In this document: positions 1 to 12,638 of the stretch, piece after piece | How positions within the stretch are numbered: position 1 is the first letter of the stretch | Layout: each line of letters opens with the position of its first letter | Assembly (NCBI RefSeq): GCF_050624435.1 | Contig: NC_134546.1 | Span: 76,549,700 to 76,613,699 of the forward strand | Direction of reading: 5' to 3' | DNA from: Tenrec ecaudatus | Lineage: Eukaryota; Chordata; Mammalia; Afrosoricida; Tenrecidae | Length of the DNA: 64,000 nucleotides | The notes under the pieces: model-generated | Seen by the model: the letters and a program-made list of their open reading frames with translations, nothing else | Told to the model about the DNA's origin: nothing | Databases searched by the model: none | Position numbers and translations under genes: made by a program

Positions 1-374
1 CAAGGAGCTCTCTGTTAGTATCTAGGGTTTCCTTTCCCTCCAAAATATTTTCTCCAGGAATCTTGTCCTCCTTAATTTTTTTTACAAAACCCCACATCCA
101 TTTCAATATTCATTCATTTATATCTTGTATGCATAAACAAAAACCTGTATGCATACTTGAACCCTAGTGGTGTCGTGGTTATTTATTAAGCTGTGACCTG
201 AAATTTCAGGAGTTCTGAACCACCAGCTGGTCACAGTAGAGAAATGGGTCTTTCTGCTCCCACAAAGAGTTACAGCTTCACAAATTCTCAGGGGGGATTT
301 CTACCCTGTGCTTGTGAGTCACTGTGAGTCTGCACTGACTCATGGCAGTGAGTGAGTGTGAGTGATGAATACAT

Positions 375-410
<36 letters not shown>

Positions 411-1100
411 TGTTTGTATCATTAATATGCATTTAGAGATTTTCACATCCTGGATGGCTGTACTGGATTAAATGAAAATGAAACCACAAGACAACATAGT
501 GTGGGATTCGTCTGAAGAGAACTTAGAAAGGAATTCATAGCAACACGCATTTGTGTTGTATAGAAGTAAAACTGAAATTGATTACCTCTGTTTCCAATTA
601 AGGGACTTAGAAAAAGATGAGGGTGCATAGGTAGTATCCATAGCATAGGTAGAAGGGGAAGAGGCAATAAAAATGAACCAAGATACATAAAATAACAGGA
701 ACACTCCAAGTAAGCTGATTATATGAAAACTGACTCTTTTAGAAGAGGAAGAAAAGGGATAAATAGCCAGGTTTCCTGATCTTCAAAAACAAGGAGGACA
801 GGAATCCCCGAGATCAGAAACCAGAGAGGAGATACCATTCTGAATGTTCTGTGGACATGCTTTATGAACAGCTTCCTGTTCACAATGTGCAAATATCACA
901 GAAATTTGGAAATCCTTCGAAGGAAAGAAAAATCAGTAAGGTTCCCACACAAGAAACAGATAATAGAGGTGTCTACTATGCTCACATGTATCCACATCTT
1001 AAGGAGAACAAGAGAGGATGCATTGTGATTTTTCATATATATGTAATATAATGTTTACAAATTGAGAACTATTTTTAAATATTGATAATATATAACAATT
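1..1100 (+). repeat. IGHV intergenic spacer, copy 1 of a duplication
   Basis: Non-coding sequence that aligns collinearly with 14364-15490. Shared landmarks include the opening caaggagct, the phrase acaaaaccccacat, a gcagtgagtga stretch before the TA repeat, and attgaagcaatgct near the end. It lies between V segments, so it is read as the 3' flank and spacer of an IGHV unit whose V exon lies left of the window. Small open frames here are not shared between the copies and are not credible genes. Confidence 0.75.
377..409. repeat. (TA)n microsatellite
   Basis: About 33 bases of uninterrupted AT alternation. The duplicate spacer at 14750-14765 has only a short TA remnant at the matching place, so the tract expanded or collapsed after duplication. 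Confidence 0.95.
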
Positions 1101-1228
1101 GAAGCAATGCTTCATAAACAACTTGTTGAAGAGCTGTGTTTTCTGTTGAGGGTGCTTTTGTCTCTCTCAGTCTGAGGGAGAACTCTTGTCCATATTCTCT
1201 ACTCATCTGCTTCTAAATATCAGGGGAC

Positions 1229-1236
1229 ATGCAAAT
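1229..1236 (+). promoter_or_regulatory. Immunoglobulin octamer ATGCAAAT
   Basis: Exact octamer about 90 bp upstream of the leader ATG at 1326, the usual place for the Oct-1/Oct-2 site of V promoters. The V it serves is a pseudogene, but the promoter core is intact. Confidence 0.8.
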
Positions 1237-1325
1237 GCAGCTCTCTGCCTGCTGATAAACCGGCCAGTCTCTGGGGTCTCTGCTGTTAATATTTTGAACC
1301 CATGAGCTAGTCCAGAGGACATATA

Positions 1326-1770
1326 ATGAATTTGGTACTAAACTTGGCTTTCATTTTGGCCATTTTGCATGGTAATAATTGTAGACCCTGCTGTCTGTGT
1401 GCATAATTGTGAGTGCATGTGTTTGTATGTGTGTCTGTCTAATCATGGTGCCTTTGTGTTTGCAGGTGTCCAGTGTGAGGTGCAGCTGGTGGAGTATGGG
1501 GGTAATTTGAAAAAGCCTGGGGGTTCTTTTAGGCTCTCCTCCGCAGCTTCTGTATTCACCTTCAGTGACCACTGGATGAGCTGGGTCAACCAGGCTCCGG
1601 GGAAGGGCCTACAGTGAGTTGCATACATTAGTGGTACTGGTAGTAGTACATATTACACAGTCCTTAAAGGGCCGATTCACCACCTCTAGAGACAACTCCT
1701 AAAACACACTCCATCTTCAAGCGGACAGCCTAAAAGCTGAGGATATGGCCATGTATTACTGTACAAGAGA
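1326..1770 (+). pseudogene. IGHV pseudogene 1 (IGHV3-like, clan III)
   Basis: Leader exon 1326-1371 begins ATG and encodes a hydrophobic signal start, with an intact donor (G|GTAATA). The intron ends in tttgcag at 1465; leader part 2 is 1466-1476 and the V exon starts at 1477 with [11 protein letters not shown]1, the FR2 string APGKGL and the FR3 end with YYC (Cys codon 1760-1762) are clear, and the order is typical of an IGHV3-family segment. Defects: the first conserved Cys is Ser (LSSAAS); a TGA at 1615-1617 replaces the FR2 Trp; about 2 nt are missing in late CDR2 near 1661; and a TAA lies at 1700-1702 in FR3. It cannot encode a domain. Promoter octamer, splice sites and RSS are better preserved than the coding part. 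Confidence 0.93.
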
Positions 1771-1809
1771 TACAGTGAAGGGAAGTCAGTGAGAGCCCAG
1801 ACACTAACC
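1771..1809 (+). other. V recombination signal sequence, 23-bp spacer
   Basis: Heptamer TACAGTG (consensus CACAGTG, first base changed), a spacer of exactly 23 bp (1778-1800), then nonamer ACACTAACC at 1801-1809. It directly follows the V exon end. The changed first heptamer base is expected to impair RAG cleavage. Confidence 0.88.
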
Positions 1810-2504
1810 TCCCCTGCAGGGTCGGGACTGATCTCCAGGGGCGCTCAGGACCCACAGAGCACACGATCAGATCCAGGAGCAGGTGCAGCAGGAACTTCAA
1901 GGCTGGTTTCCTGTGGTTATATGTGGATTCTTCTAAATCTCACAGTCCCCCCCCACCCCAGGGAATCTCTCTCTAATTTAAAAATAATACTTCTGAACCT
2001 ACTCCTGGCACCTGTTAATTCAAAAGTTATATTGTAACAGAAGAATATATTCTTTCCTACAGCAACAATCAACTGGTTAACCTTTAAGGACAAGAAATGA
2101 CTCTGCCAGCGGTCCCTGCATCAGAGTTCTCATGATGCTCAGATAAAATACTTTCCAATCAGACTTCAGGAAAATGGTACCTAGGTAAAGGTATCTATTA
2201 AGTGTTTAATTATTGGCTGAAAATCTAGCAGTATGATCTTGCATCACACTCTATGCGGAATTCTGGTAATCTTCTAGCTAATGATTTAGTTAAAAGACAG
2301 TCTGCCTATTTTATATTGTTTCTTCTAATGACTCAATTTTTGTTGTTGCTTTTTGCTTTGTTTCTTTTACCTAATCTTTGTGGACCAATGTTTGTGTGTC
2401 TTTTCTGGAATATAATTTGAAAATACATAAACTCACCCATTGTATTTTATTATCTAGGTGCTAATATCTTGTATCTGTCTATTCTTCAGAACCTGAAGCC
2501 CATG
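1810..2504. other. IGHV 3' flank, no gene seen
   Basis: The first 250 bp resemble the flank of IGHV pseudogene 4 (24874-25110), both with cacagagcac and ggagcaggtgcag. The rest is AT-rich with no recognisable feature. Confidence 0.6.
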
Positions 2505-5500
2505 ATAGCCCCACCCTGATTAACAATGATTTTATGTTCTTTGATGTATGACACCTGATCCTTTCACCACCTCATGATCACTCAGGTTGTTATGCTTCTT
2601 CCACGTGGACTTCGTTGCTTTTCAGCTGGGTGGCCACTTGTTTTCTTCAAGCCTTTAAGAATTCAGATGTTATATCTTTTGATAGCCGGGCACCATCAGC
2701 TTTCTTCACATTTGCTTATGCATCACTTTGTATTCAGTGCTCATGTCAGGAAGGTGAGCATCAAGGAATGCCAGGTTAATAAAACAGTGTTTTTGCATTT
2801 AGGGAGTACTTGAGGAGAGACTCAATCTCCACCTGATATCTTAGTACTGAACCTATAAATATATGTAAATAGATCCATTTCCCCATTGTCCTATATAAAT
2901 ATATTTACATATGTACATGCCTGTATTTAGGTTTCTATAAATGCCCTTTGCCTCCTAGTTATTTCCTCTATTTCCTTTTATGTTGCTCTTGTCCCACTAT
3001 CCTGTTCAGCTTTCATTTGGGTTTCCGTAATTCCTCTGTTACATTGCCCTTGAACAAACCCTAACAGGTCTCCTACACCTTCCTCGCCATCAATTTTGGA
3101 TCTCTTGTTGCTCCCTTTTCCCTGGGTTTGTTAACACCCACTTCCTTTCCCCTGCCTCCCCCTCTGCCATGTTCCCTCGAAACCATTGGTCCTGTTATTT
3201 TCTCCTCCAGATTGTTTATCCTACCTATCTTATCTAGATAGACCTGCAGAAATAATAATGTGCACAGTAAACAAGACAGAGCAAAAGAAAGCAACAAAAG
3301 AAAACAACAACAAAAAAAACAATGACCCCATAAAAGATAAAACCCTATGCATTGTTCAAGGTCTGTTGACTGTTAGGGGTGTTTTCTGGTCAAATCTGAT
3401 GGTGTGCCATGTCCTGGCCCCAAAGTCTAATTTTGTATCCCCTGGGAACTTCATTGATCTGTTCCCCTTACTGTTCTGTTGCACACACTTAGTGTTTCAC
3501 CTTAGTGTGGTGGGGTCAGATCGGGGGCAATTCCCACACTGTGTGTCCAGTGTTGTCCCTTCGTAGCACTATGGGGCAGTGAAGGACCTTGTGTCTCATA
3601 ACAGGGCCAGCCTGATGGTCCTTTCTGGTTTGGCTGCTTTAAGAAAGTATATTGTCCTTAGGGCTTGGTAGGCCATAATATGTTTCCTTCTCGCTTCCTT
3701 TCCATTCATATTCTCCTGTGTACTCTGATCAGACATGTCCCTCTCCCTGAGCTGTAGTTTCAGTCCTGTCCTCTGAAGTGAATTCTTCTGCGGGGATAGG
3801 GGGCTGTCCACATAGTTGGGATTGGGGCCGGCCCCTTAGACCTCTCTGTTGGTTCCTTGTTTCATGCTGGTATGTTGCATTCACGTCTTGGAGCAAAGGG
3901 TTGAACTCATTCCCTGTGGAGATATAAACAATACCCTCCCCTTGGGTAGGTTAGTGCCCTGCCCCTACCCATATTTTTCTCACCCTACCCCCCCCCAACC
4001 CACACACACTTTTTTACTTGGCTACCATATGTATCCCTGGATTTGGTCTGGCCCCTGCCATACTACCTGGATCACATCCCAGGAATGTTTGTACACAGTC
4101 CCTTTTTCCCCTTTGACCCATTTGCATTTTTAAGCTTACCTCAGCTGATTCATTTTGTACTTGTCCTTTTGTGCGGAGCTTACTTCACTTAGCATAATTT
4201 CCTCCAGTTTTTCCCATGCAGCTATGTGCTTCATGTTTTCATCACTGCTTTTTAGGGATGTGCAATACTCCATTGTATGCATGTACCACAGTTTTTTGAT
4301 CCATTCACCTATTGATAGGAATTTGGGTTGTTTCAAACTTCTTGAAATTGCAAACTGTGTCACAATGAACAATGGAGCACAGATATCTGGCTGTGGGTTG
4401 TTTCTTGCCTCTTCTGGGTATATGCCCATTAGAGGGAATGCTGAGTCGTGTGGTAGATCAATCTCCGTTTTAGAAGTCACCAAATTGATTTCCATAGTGG
4501 CTGTTCATACCTACAAGTCAACCAGCAGTGGATGAGAGTTCCTATCTCACCACAGCCCCTCTAACACTTGTTGCTTACGATTTTTCTAATTGGGCCATTT
4601 TTGAGGGTGTTAATATTTCATTGTTGATTTAATTTGCATTTCTCTTATGGTTAATGACCGGAAACATTTTCTCATCTGTTTTTTGGCCATTCGGATCTCT
4701 GCCCTTTGAAACTTCTGTTCAGGTCATTTGCCCACCTCCTCAGTGGGCAATTAGATTTTTTTCTTTTGGGAAGCTAGCAGAGTATTGTAGATTTTAGTAA
4801 TAAGGCCTTTGTCTGATATGTCATTGCTAAAGACGTTTTCCCACTCCGTGGACTCTCTTATTTCTCTCTCGGTGAATTATTTCCGTGTACATGGGTGCTT
4901 TATCTTTAGCTATCACACTTGTCAATTCGTGACTAGACCGTATTGTGTCCTTCCTTATTTCTGATGGCCTATGTATTCCCTACAACAAAATTCTCAAGTG
5001 TGCCCCAATTCCCTCATTAATGGCCCCAATAGTTTGGCATTTTACCTCAAGGTCTGTGATCTACCTTGAGTTTATTCTTGTTCTTGGAGTGAAATAAGGG
5101 TCTTGCTTCATTTCTCTGCAGGTAACCTTTTTATTTTTTTTTTCCAGCATCACTTGTTAAAGAGGGCATCTGCTTCCCATTGGATATTCTTGGGACCTTA
5201 TTGAAGATCAGTTGTCTGTATGCTGATGATTTTATTTCTGGGTTTTTATTTCTTTTCCATTGGTCTGCGTATCTGTCATTATACCAATACCAAGCAGTTT
5301 TGACCACTGAGGCTGTATAATATGTGCTTTAGTCAGGTAAAGTTATCCCTCCCACTGTGTCCTTCTTGAGGAGTTCTCTGCTAATTCTAGACTTCTTCCC
5401 TCTCTATATTAACTTGGTAATCAGTTTTTTTTTCATTTCTTTGAAGAAAGATGAGGTCAATTGCATTGGGATTACATGAAACTTATTTAGTGCCTCGAAC

Positions 5501-6778
5501 AGAACTGATACCTTTACTATATTAAGTCTTCCTATCCATGAGCATGGGATAATCTTCCATTTGTTGAGGTCACTCTTAGTTTCTTGTAATAGTGTTCTGT
5601 AGTTGTTGGGTTTTTTCCCCACACAAATTGTTTGCTCTTTTAGTCAGGTATATCCCTAGATATTTCAATTTGTGTTTGGTTATTGTGGAGGGTACCACCT
5701 TTGTGATCTCTTCTGTGGTCTTATCCAATGTGTATAGCACTCCAATAGACTTCTGTTTGTAGATCTTGTATCCTGCCACTCTGCCATACTCCTCTATTGC
5801 TCCCAATACTCCCCTTGTAGAGCTTTTGGGATTTTCCATATATAAAATCATATCTGCAAATAATGATAGTGTTTTTCTTTGCCTTATGCTGTTAGCTAAA
5901 ATCTCCAGTATGATGTTACATAAGAGTGGTGACAAGAGATATCCTTGTTTGTTTCCCTTTTCAGTGGTTTTGTTTTTTGTCTTTTCTCCATTGTGTACCA
6001 TGTTAGCTGTTGGTTTTTTTATTTATAGCTTGCATAATACTGAGGAATTTTCCTTCCATTCCTATCTTCTCGAGTGTCTTAAACAGAAATTGGTGTTGGA
6101 TGTTGTTGAATGCTTTCTCTGCTTCTATTGATATTATCATGTGGTTCTTATAGTTTTTCATGTCAATGTGGCAAATGATACCAATGGCCTTTCGTATGTT
6201 GAACCATCCCTGCATCCCTGGTGTGCATCCCACTTGGTCATGGTGAATTATTTGTTTTATAAACTTTTGTATTCTATTGACCAGTATTTAGTTAATAATT
6301 TTTGCTTCGATGTTCATTAGGGATATTAGTGTGTAGCTGTCAATTCTTGTGGGATCCTTGTCCAGTTTCGGTATCAGATTTATACCACCTTCACAGAAGG
6401 AGTTCTGGAGTTTTTCATCTTTTCTATGTTCTGGAAGACTTTTTGTAGGCATGGTGTCAGTTCTTCCCTGAATGCATGGTAGAATTGTCCTGTGAAGCCA
6501 TCTGACACAAGGGATTTTTTGTTGATAATCCCTTGAAAAACTTATCTATTTCATCCATCGCTTTGGGTCTCTTGAGATTCTTGACTTCCATCAGGTATAG
6601 TCCAGGGGGGATTATTTATCCAAGAATTTGTCCATGTCTTCCAAGTTGTTGATTTCATTGGAGTGCCATCCTTTATAATACTGTGTAATTATCCTTTTGA
6701 TTTCATTAGGCTCTGTTGTAATGTTCCATCATCCGTCATCCTTGCTATTGAAATTTGTTCCCTTCTTTGGTTAGGTTT

Positions 6779-6791
6779 GCCAGAGGTCTTT
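6779..6791. repeat. Target-site duplication of L1-B, left copy
   Basis: GCCAGAGGTCTTT here matches 9085-9097 exactly. The left copy is followed by a T-run, the complement of the nested L1's poly(A). Confidence 0.92.
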
Positions 6792-9084
6792 TTTTTTAAC
6801 TAATAAATCTTTTTATTGGGGCTCATACAGCTCTTATCACAATCCGTACATACATCAATTGAGCAAAACACCCTTATACATTCGTTGCACTCGTCATTCT
6901 CATAATTCACTTTCCAATTGGGTTCCTGGAATCAGCTTGGTTTCCCTTTTTCCCGCCTTCCCCCTCCCTCCCCGCTCCCCCTTCCCACTGGTCCCTTGAT
7001 AGTTTATAAATAATTATTATATCTTATCTTACACTCCCCGGCGTCTCCCCTCACCCACCTCCCCATTGCCCATCTCCCAGAGAGGAGGTTACACATAGAT
7101 CTCCGAGATAGGTTCTCCCTTTCTACACCCCTTTCCATCCTGGTGTCGCCACTCCTACCGTGGGTGTTGAGGTGTCCGTCTGTCCTAGATTCCCTGTGCT
7201 TCCAAATCTCTACTGCACCGCTGTACATGCTCTGGTATAACCAGGTCCGCAAGGTAGAATTGGGATCATGATAATTGGGAGGGGAGGAAGCATTCAGGAA
7301 CTAGAGGAAGGTTTTTAGTTTTATTGTTGCTACACTGAACCCTGAGTGACTCATCTCCTCCCCACTACCCCTCTGGAAGGGGATGTCCAGCTGTCTACAG
7401 ATGGGCATTGGGTCCCCACCACGCACTCCCCCTCATTCACGGTGATGTGATTCTCACCACCACCCTGCCTTTGTTGTTTGAGACCTGGTCTCCTCTGCCC
7501 TTCACAATCACCTATGTTGGTGTGCTGCTTCCTTGTGGGCTTTGTTGCTTCTGGGCTAGATGGCCGCCTGTTTGCTTTCAAGCCTTAAAGTCCCCAGTAG
7601 CCAGGCTACATCTCAGTAGCCGGGCACCATCAGCCTTCTTCACCACATTTGCTTATGCACACTTTCGTCTTCAGCGATTATGTGAGGAAGGTGATCACAC
7701 ATTGATTGTTTTTGTTCCTTGGTGTCTGCTTCATGGTCCATTCAAAACCTTGTATTTGATTAGGCCCTGTGCTTATCTGTGGGCTTTGTTGCTTCTGAGC
7801 TAGATGGCCGCTTATTTGCCTTCAAGCCTTTAAGACCGCAGACGCTGTAGCTTTTTGATAGTCGGGCACCATCAGCTTTCTTCACCACATTTGCTTACAC
7901 ACACGTCTGTCTTCAGTGATCATGTCGGGAAGGTGGGTATCATGCAATGACTTTTAGCAGGGCGAGGTGCTATTGTATTGGGGGATTATGCATGGGGAGG
8001 CCCAATGTCCATCTGCTACCATACTACTGAACCTATAAATATATGCACATAAGCCTATTGTCCCCATAATCATAAATATATTTACATATGTACATGTCTG
8101 TATTTAGGCTTCTCTGTATGCACTTTGCCTCCTACTCCTTTCCTCTATTTCCTTTCGCTTTTCTCCCATCCCACTACCATGTTTAGCCTTCATTCTGGTT
8201 TCAGTAATTCCTCTCAGTTACCTTGCTCTTGGTCACTCCCTACCAGTCCTCCCCTTCCTCTTCTGGTTTTGAACCACTCACTGTTCCCTTGTCCCTGTGT
8301 TGGGCGACACCTCCTCCCTTCCCCTATCTCCCAGGCTCTCATGTCCCTCTAGGACCGATGGTCCCGTTATTTTCTTCTCTCATTATTTGTCTGGCCTATC
8401 TTGTCTAAGTGGACCTGCTGATATAGTAGTATGTGCATACAAATGCAGATGACTTTGACAGTGCCTAATTGGCACATATGAACATGGCATCTCAGCAGCA
8501 ACACCAACATGCTGATACTCAGAAAAGCCACTAACATACAAAATTTACAAGGTAAAAAAAAGGGAAATAAAACAACAAAAAGATAGCAAATATTAAAAGA
8601 AAAATTACTAGTAGTTCAAGGTCAGTTCGTTGGTCTTTAGGAGTGTGTTCTAGATGTAGCTTGTGAGGTGCCACGTCCTAGCCCAAAAGTCCATGCTTTA
8701 TACTCCCTCGGGATCCCTTTGCTCTGCTTCCTCTGCTGCTCCACTGCACGCCCCCAATGTTTGCCTCAGTGTGGTGGGGTCAGCTCAGTTGCACATCCCC
8801 CACTGTGTCTCAGGTGCTGTCCCATTTAGGGCCATGTGTTGGTGCAGGATGTCGCATCTCGCAGTGTGGCCAGTTGTATGGTCCTCTCTGTAGGATGGGC
8901 CCTTTGAGCTAGTCTATCGTCCTTGGGCTTGGCGGAGCCAGGTGTACTCCACTATGTCCTTTCTCCTTCCTTTATTTCAGCTTCCTTCTGGATGTGGTGT
9001 GGTGGGTCAGTTCCTTTCCCACTCCAGACGATCTATTTTCATTTTCTGTGGTATTCTCTTTGAATGTGGGGGTCGGCCTAATTG
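6792..9084 (-). mobile_element. LINE-1 element L1-B, 5'-truncated, nested in L1-A ORF2
   Basis: Contains only the L1 3' UTR (about 2.3 kb), minus strand, with its poly(A) side at 6792 and its truncated 5' end at 9084. Flanked by a perfect 13-bp TSD. The sequence parallels 45060-47300 of the near-complete L1 on the opposite strand, including the two tandem related modules (7500-7680 and 7780-7930). The open frames inside are UTR, not genes. Confidence 0.93.
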
Positions 9085-9097
9085 GCCAGAGGTCTTT
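9085..9097. repeat. Target-site duplication of L1-B, right copy
   Basis: GCCAGAGGTCTTT, identical to 6779-6791. L1-A ORF2 sequence resumes directly after it. Confidence 0.92.
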
Positions 9098-9690
9098 AGA
9101 TTCTGTTTATCCTTTCAAAGAACCAACTTTTAGGTGCCTTATTTTTTCCATAGTTTTCTTATTTTCCCTCTTGAATGACTGCTCTGATTTTATTATTTAT
9201 TTTCTTTTACTATTAGTAGGATTGTACAGTTGACGCTGCCCTAATTGGTGAATGTTTTGTGCCAGCATATCAACGCTAAGCCTCTGTTCCTTTCTCATGT
9301 GTGCATGTATTGCTATCAAACTTCCTCTGATAAATACCTTTGCTGTGTCCCAACGGTTTTGGTATGACAGATTTTCATTCTCATTGGTTTCAAGAAACTT
9401 CATGATTTCATCTCTGATCTGGGCCAATAACCACTCCTTTTGCAAAAGAGAGTTATTCATTTTCCAATAGTTTGTTCTTATTTTCTTCATCGTTGATTTC
9501 CAGTCTTATGGCATAATGGTAAGACAGACTGCGATCTGACTCAGGTGAATTTCCTGACATCTTTTCAATTGCTGCAAATCTATGGTTATCCACACCAACC
9601 ACTATGCTATGAGCACAAGGTAGTTAGCAGCACTGGGAGTTCAGGTGTGGGATATTGTGACTAACTTTCAGAGGCTATCTTCGAGTCTGG

Positions 9691-9698
9691 GATTATGA
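9691..9698. repeat. 8-bp target-site duplication of the hAT element, left
   Basis: GATTATGA, identical to 12639-12646. An 8-bp TSD is the hallmark of hAT-superfamily insertion. Confidence 0.92.
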
Positions 9699-9901
9699 TA
9701 AAGTGACCAGATTTTAACATTGGTAAAGCGCGACACCATTGACTGGGGGTGGGTGGGGGGGTGGGTTCTTGATTTAAAATTTGGTTTATATGGAGCAACA
9801 AAAATTTTCATAGAACGCAAAAATATTATTGTAATTTTTTTTCAAATTTAAACATAAGTACAATTTACAAATAAAATACATTAAAAATTATGTATAATAT
9901 T

Positions 9902-11801
9902 TTATTCTTTGGCATATTCCTTATTTGAGTGAATTTTTGTTAGTAGATTGCTGTCATTGTATAAAAGGTCATGAAATTTTTCACAAGAATTTGTTAAATT
10001 ATATTTCACACATAAAATTCTTTCCAAAGTCTCAACACTTAATTGTGATTTTTCTGATGTCCACATTTTATTTACCATAGGAAAAAAGCGTTCAGTCACA
10101 GCATTAGTTCCTGGTAAGGACAGCACATATTCCACAATTTTTAGTGCATTATTGTATACAACAAGGTTTGTTTCAATATGATGAAATAATTCTAACCATT
10201 TATTCTCTATTGTGATTTTTGCTGATGCCCAAGATTTAACCTTTTGCTTTTCGATATACCTCATTAAAAAGATCATTTTCAGAAATATTGCTATATGGGA
10301 AATCTTGAGTAATATGATTGAATGACTTTTGTACCCCATTCCAATTAAGTTCTTGTTTTAATGTAACCCAATGAAAATGTTCAATATCATTGTAATGTAC
10401 CGTCCACTCTTCTAAATAACCTATGCAGTTACTATAGAACTTTTTAACGTGATTCATAATATCTGCACAATTTATTGCACCTTGTTCTAGCTGGCTTATA
10501 CTATTACGGATAGTTAGTGGAAGAAAATTGTTTTCTAATCGCTGTTGATACAATTTTTAAATTATTAATTTCATTTGCTACTTCGATTACCGAAACTTTG
10601 TCACCTTCAATAAGTTTTATATCATATTGAAAAAGAGTTGCTTGATTGTATACAAACTCTAGCCAAATTTTTGAAGGTACTTTTTCAAAAAACTCTTCTA
10701 AAATTCTAGGACATTTATCCTGTGATAGAAAGTAGGTAAAATTCTAGGTCATTTATCCTGTGATAGAAAGTAGGTTTCAAAATAATAATAATAAATTAAA
10801 AAAAGAAAGGATTTCAAAGGATTCAATATTTTCAAAATTCTTTCAACAGCTGGCAAAAGAGCTAACCAGCACGTTTTACTGTATTCATGTATTTTCTGAT
10901 ATTCGACTTGCGCGGTTTCACAAAATTCTTAAAGCATTTCAATGCGCACAGTGTATATGTAGAAATAAGAATATATTTCAATAACAATATTTTCCATATT
11001 TTGGGGCAACCAATCAGCAGCTGTTTCCATGGCTTTATGTATTATGTGAGCTGCACAACCAACACCAATAATGTTTTGATTAATATTTTTGTTTAATTTA
11101 TAAAAAATATTATTTTACCTCTTGCTTTTCCTCCAAAATTTGCGTTCCTGTTGTCTGCACAATAAGCAAATATTTTATGTTTTAATAATGGAATGGAAAA
11201 TTATTTCAGAAGATTCGCCAGGGACAGAAATGAAATCTGAAATTCTAATTTTTATTCCAGTTTCGAATAAAAAAATCTAATAATAATAGTTGGAAATAAC
11301 TTTATATACTTATGAGTAGATGCGCCACAATATATGGATATAAAATTAATTGTTTCTAGAATTTTGGTTAATTCTCAGAATGCATATGGGGAAAGCACAT
11401 TATGCACAATTGCCTCGGATTTTGCTCTAGCACAAGCAAAATTTTTTTGTTGAATAACTTTTTTGACAACTTGTGATGTACAGTCCATAGCTCTGAAGGA
11501 ATGACTGTGATTAATAGCATGAAAAGACATAAGTCCTGCTAATGCTAATTTCTTTTCTTCATCTCCATAATTTGTTTTCAAAAAAATTCCTGTATTATGG
11601 ATGAAGATGCTTCAATATTTAAATATATTTTATGTTTATGTTTCTCCAAGAGCTTTGAAATATCATTCTTCCCACCTTGTGAAATAGAAAATTAACCATT
11701 GCATTTCTCACATTTTACTATGTAATAGCTTTTGGTTTTTTTAATAAAAGGTAATTCACTTCTTAGATCATCATTGAATTTGCATTCTTTTCCTTACTCA
11801 T
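9902..11801 (-). pseudogene. hAT transposase, broken
   Basis: Starts at a minus-strand ATG at 11801 (MSKEKN). A BED-type zinc-finger remnant follows at about 11740-11640 (VKCEKC then LLEKHKHK). A middle piece with FHAINHSHSFRAMD lies at 11581-11375. The C-terminal hAT dimerisation region at 10150-9902 reads LPGTNAVTERFFPMVNKMW followed by SVETLERIL, a strong family signature. At least three frameshifts, stops, and a 37-bp tandem duplication at 10702-10774 break the frame. The longest intact piece is 145 codons (10339-9902). The order BED finger, catalytic region, dimerisation domain matches ZBED/hAT transposases. Confidence 0.88.
10702..10774. repeat. 37-bp tandem duplication inside the hAT element
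   Basis: Two adjacent copies of a unit beginning aaaattctagg and ending gaaagtaggt, differing by about one base. Looks like a recent replication slip within the dead transposase. Confidence 0.85.
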
Positions 11802-12638
11802 GTTAAAAATCTAAAAAAATAATTTTAAATTATATTATAAATTCTTATATACATATTGCCTAAAAATACAGCAAGTAGGTACATAATTATATGAATATAT
11901 TTTATTGCTAGTTTTTAAATTAAATTAATTTGACTGTTATAAAATAACTATATTTTAAATTTTATTTTAATTTTAATCCTATATTTCTTTCTAAACAAAA
12001 ACAATACTAACTTATATTATTTTTTCTCTGAATTTGACTTACCATAAGTCATAAGTGTCACTCTCAAGGATGGCGCTAGACTTTTGGCAGCCAGTATAAA
12101 ATACAAATAATACAAGTAATTTCTGCTAAATTCAAGAAAATTTATGTATTTATAAAATAAATAAATTAATTACTTACCTAAATTATCTGAATAGCTGATT
12201 TGCTGACATCACTTTTTTAACTAGCACTACCACATAGTACGATGTGTCGTCTGATAGACAGTTACAAAATGTTTTCGTCACTGCCAATGTGAAAACTGCC
12301 ATTGTTCATTAAACCCAAACAATGGTGGTCGAATTGTAACAACTGATCAACAATACGAACTTTGATAAGCAGTTCTCGATAATCACTTCTCAACAATTAT
12401 TTGTTATTATTAAAGTTTAGCATTATAAAATTAACAAAAATTATATAACATTCATATACTGGCGAAATAGCCACATAGCAGCCGAAAATCATATATTCCC
12501 TTCCCGTTCTCCTGCTGTTCCCTAGCTTATCGTGCATTCTTTCAAAAAATCAGGACCTTTTTAAAACGACACGGGACGTGGGACAAATTGTTAAAAATCA
12601 GGTCTATCACACCAAAAGCGGGGCGTCTCGTCACCTTA

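Larger units (their letters stand above)
2505..9540 (-). mobile_element. LINE-1 element L1-A, minus strand, interrupted by L1-B
   Basis: Read on the minus strand this is an L1 with 3' UTR (2505 to about 4135) and most of ORF2 (about 4136-6778, continuing 9085-9540 after a nested insertion). The 3' UTR matches the UTR of the near-complete L1 at 39425-47313, including the block around 2560-2740 that reads agctgatggtgcc-like on the other strand. The real 3' end and poly(A) are missing at the left, so it is truncated or deleted there. It starts within the endonuclease domain near 9540. It is old, with many stops and frameshifts. Confidence 0.88.
4136..9540 (-). pseudogene. L1 ORF2 (endonuclease-reverse transcriptase), broken
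   Basis: Minus-strand fragments in order: endonuclease end and linker (9540-9085), then RT (about 6778-5400) including an FAD(D/M) active-site remnant near 5850-5880 (LSLFADMILY, second Asp lost), and the C-terminal part (4495-4136) with HTMEYC and ending in MNQLR. Several frameshifts and stops separate the pieces, and 6792-9084 is a foreign insertion. No product is possible. Confidence 0.85.
9699..12638 (-). mobile_element. hAT-superfamily DNA transposon, ~2.9 kb, complete ends
   Basis: Left end TAAAGTGACCAGAT and right end (reverse complement) TAAGGTGACGAGAC form imperfect terminal inverted repeats, with a perfect 8-bp TSD outside. Similarity continues into the subterminal regions (gcgacaccattga-type left, gcggggcgtctcg right). 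The inside is AT-rich and carries a broken transposase on the minus strand. Its TIR differs from SPIN (53711), so it is a separate family. Full length and 2940 bp fit a formerly autonomous copy. Confidence 0.9.

Noticed and set aside
1369-1617. 82-codon open frame across the V leader intron and V exon as a possible gene
   Set aside because: It reads through the intron; the real structure is a spliced V with stops and a missing Cys.
7408-7803. 131-codon plus-strand frame as a gene
   Set aside because: Antisense of the L1-B 3' UTR; the same frame is broken in other copies.
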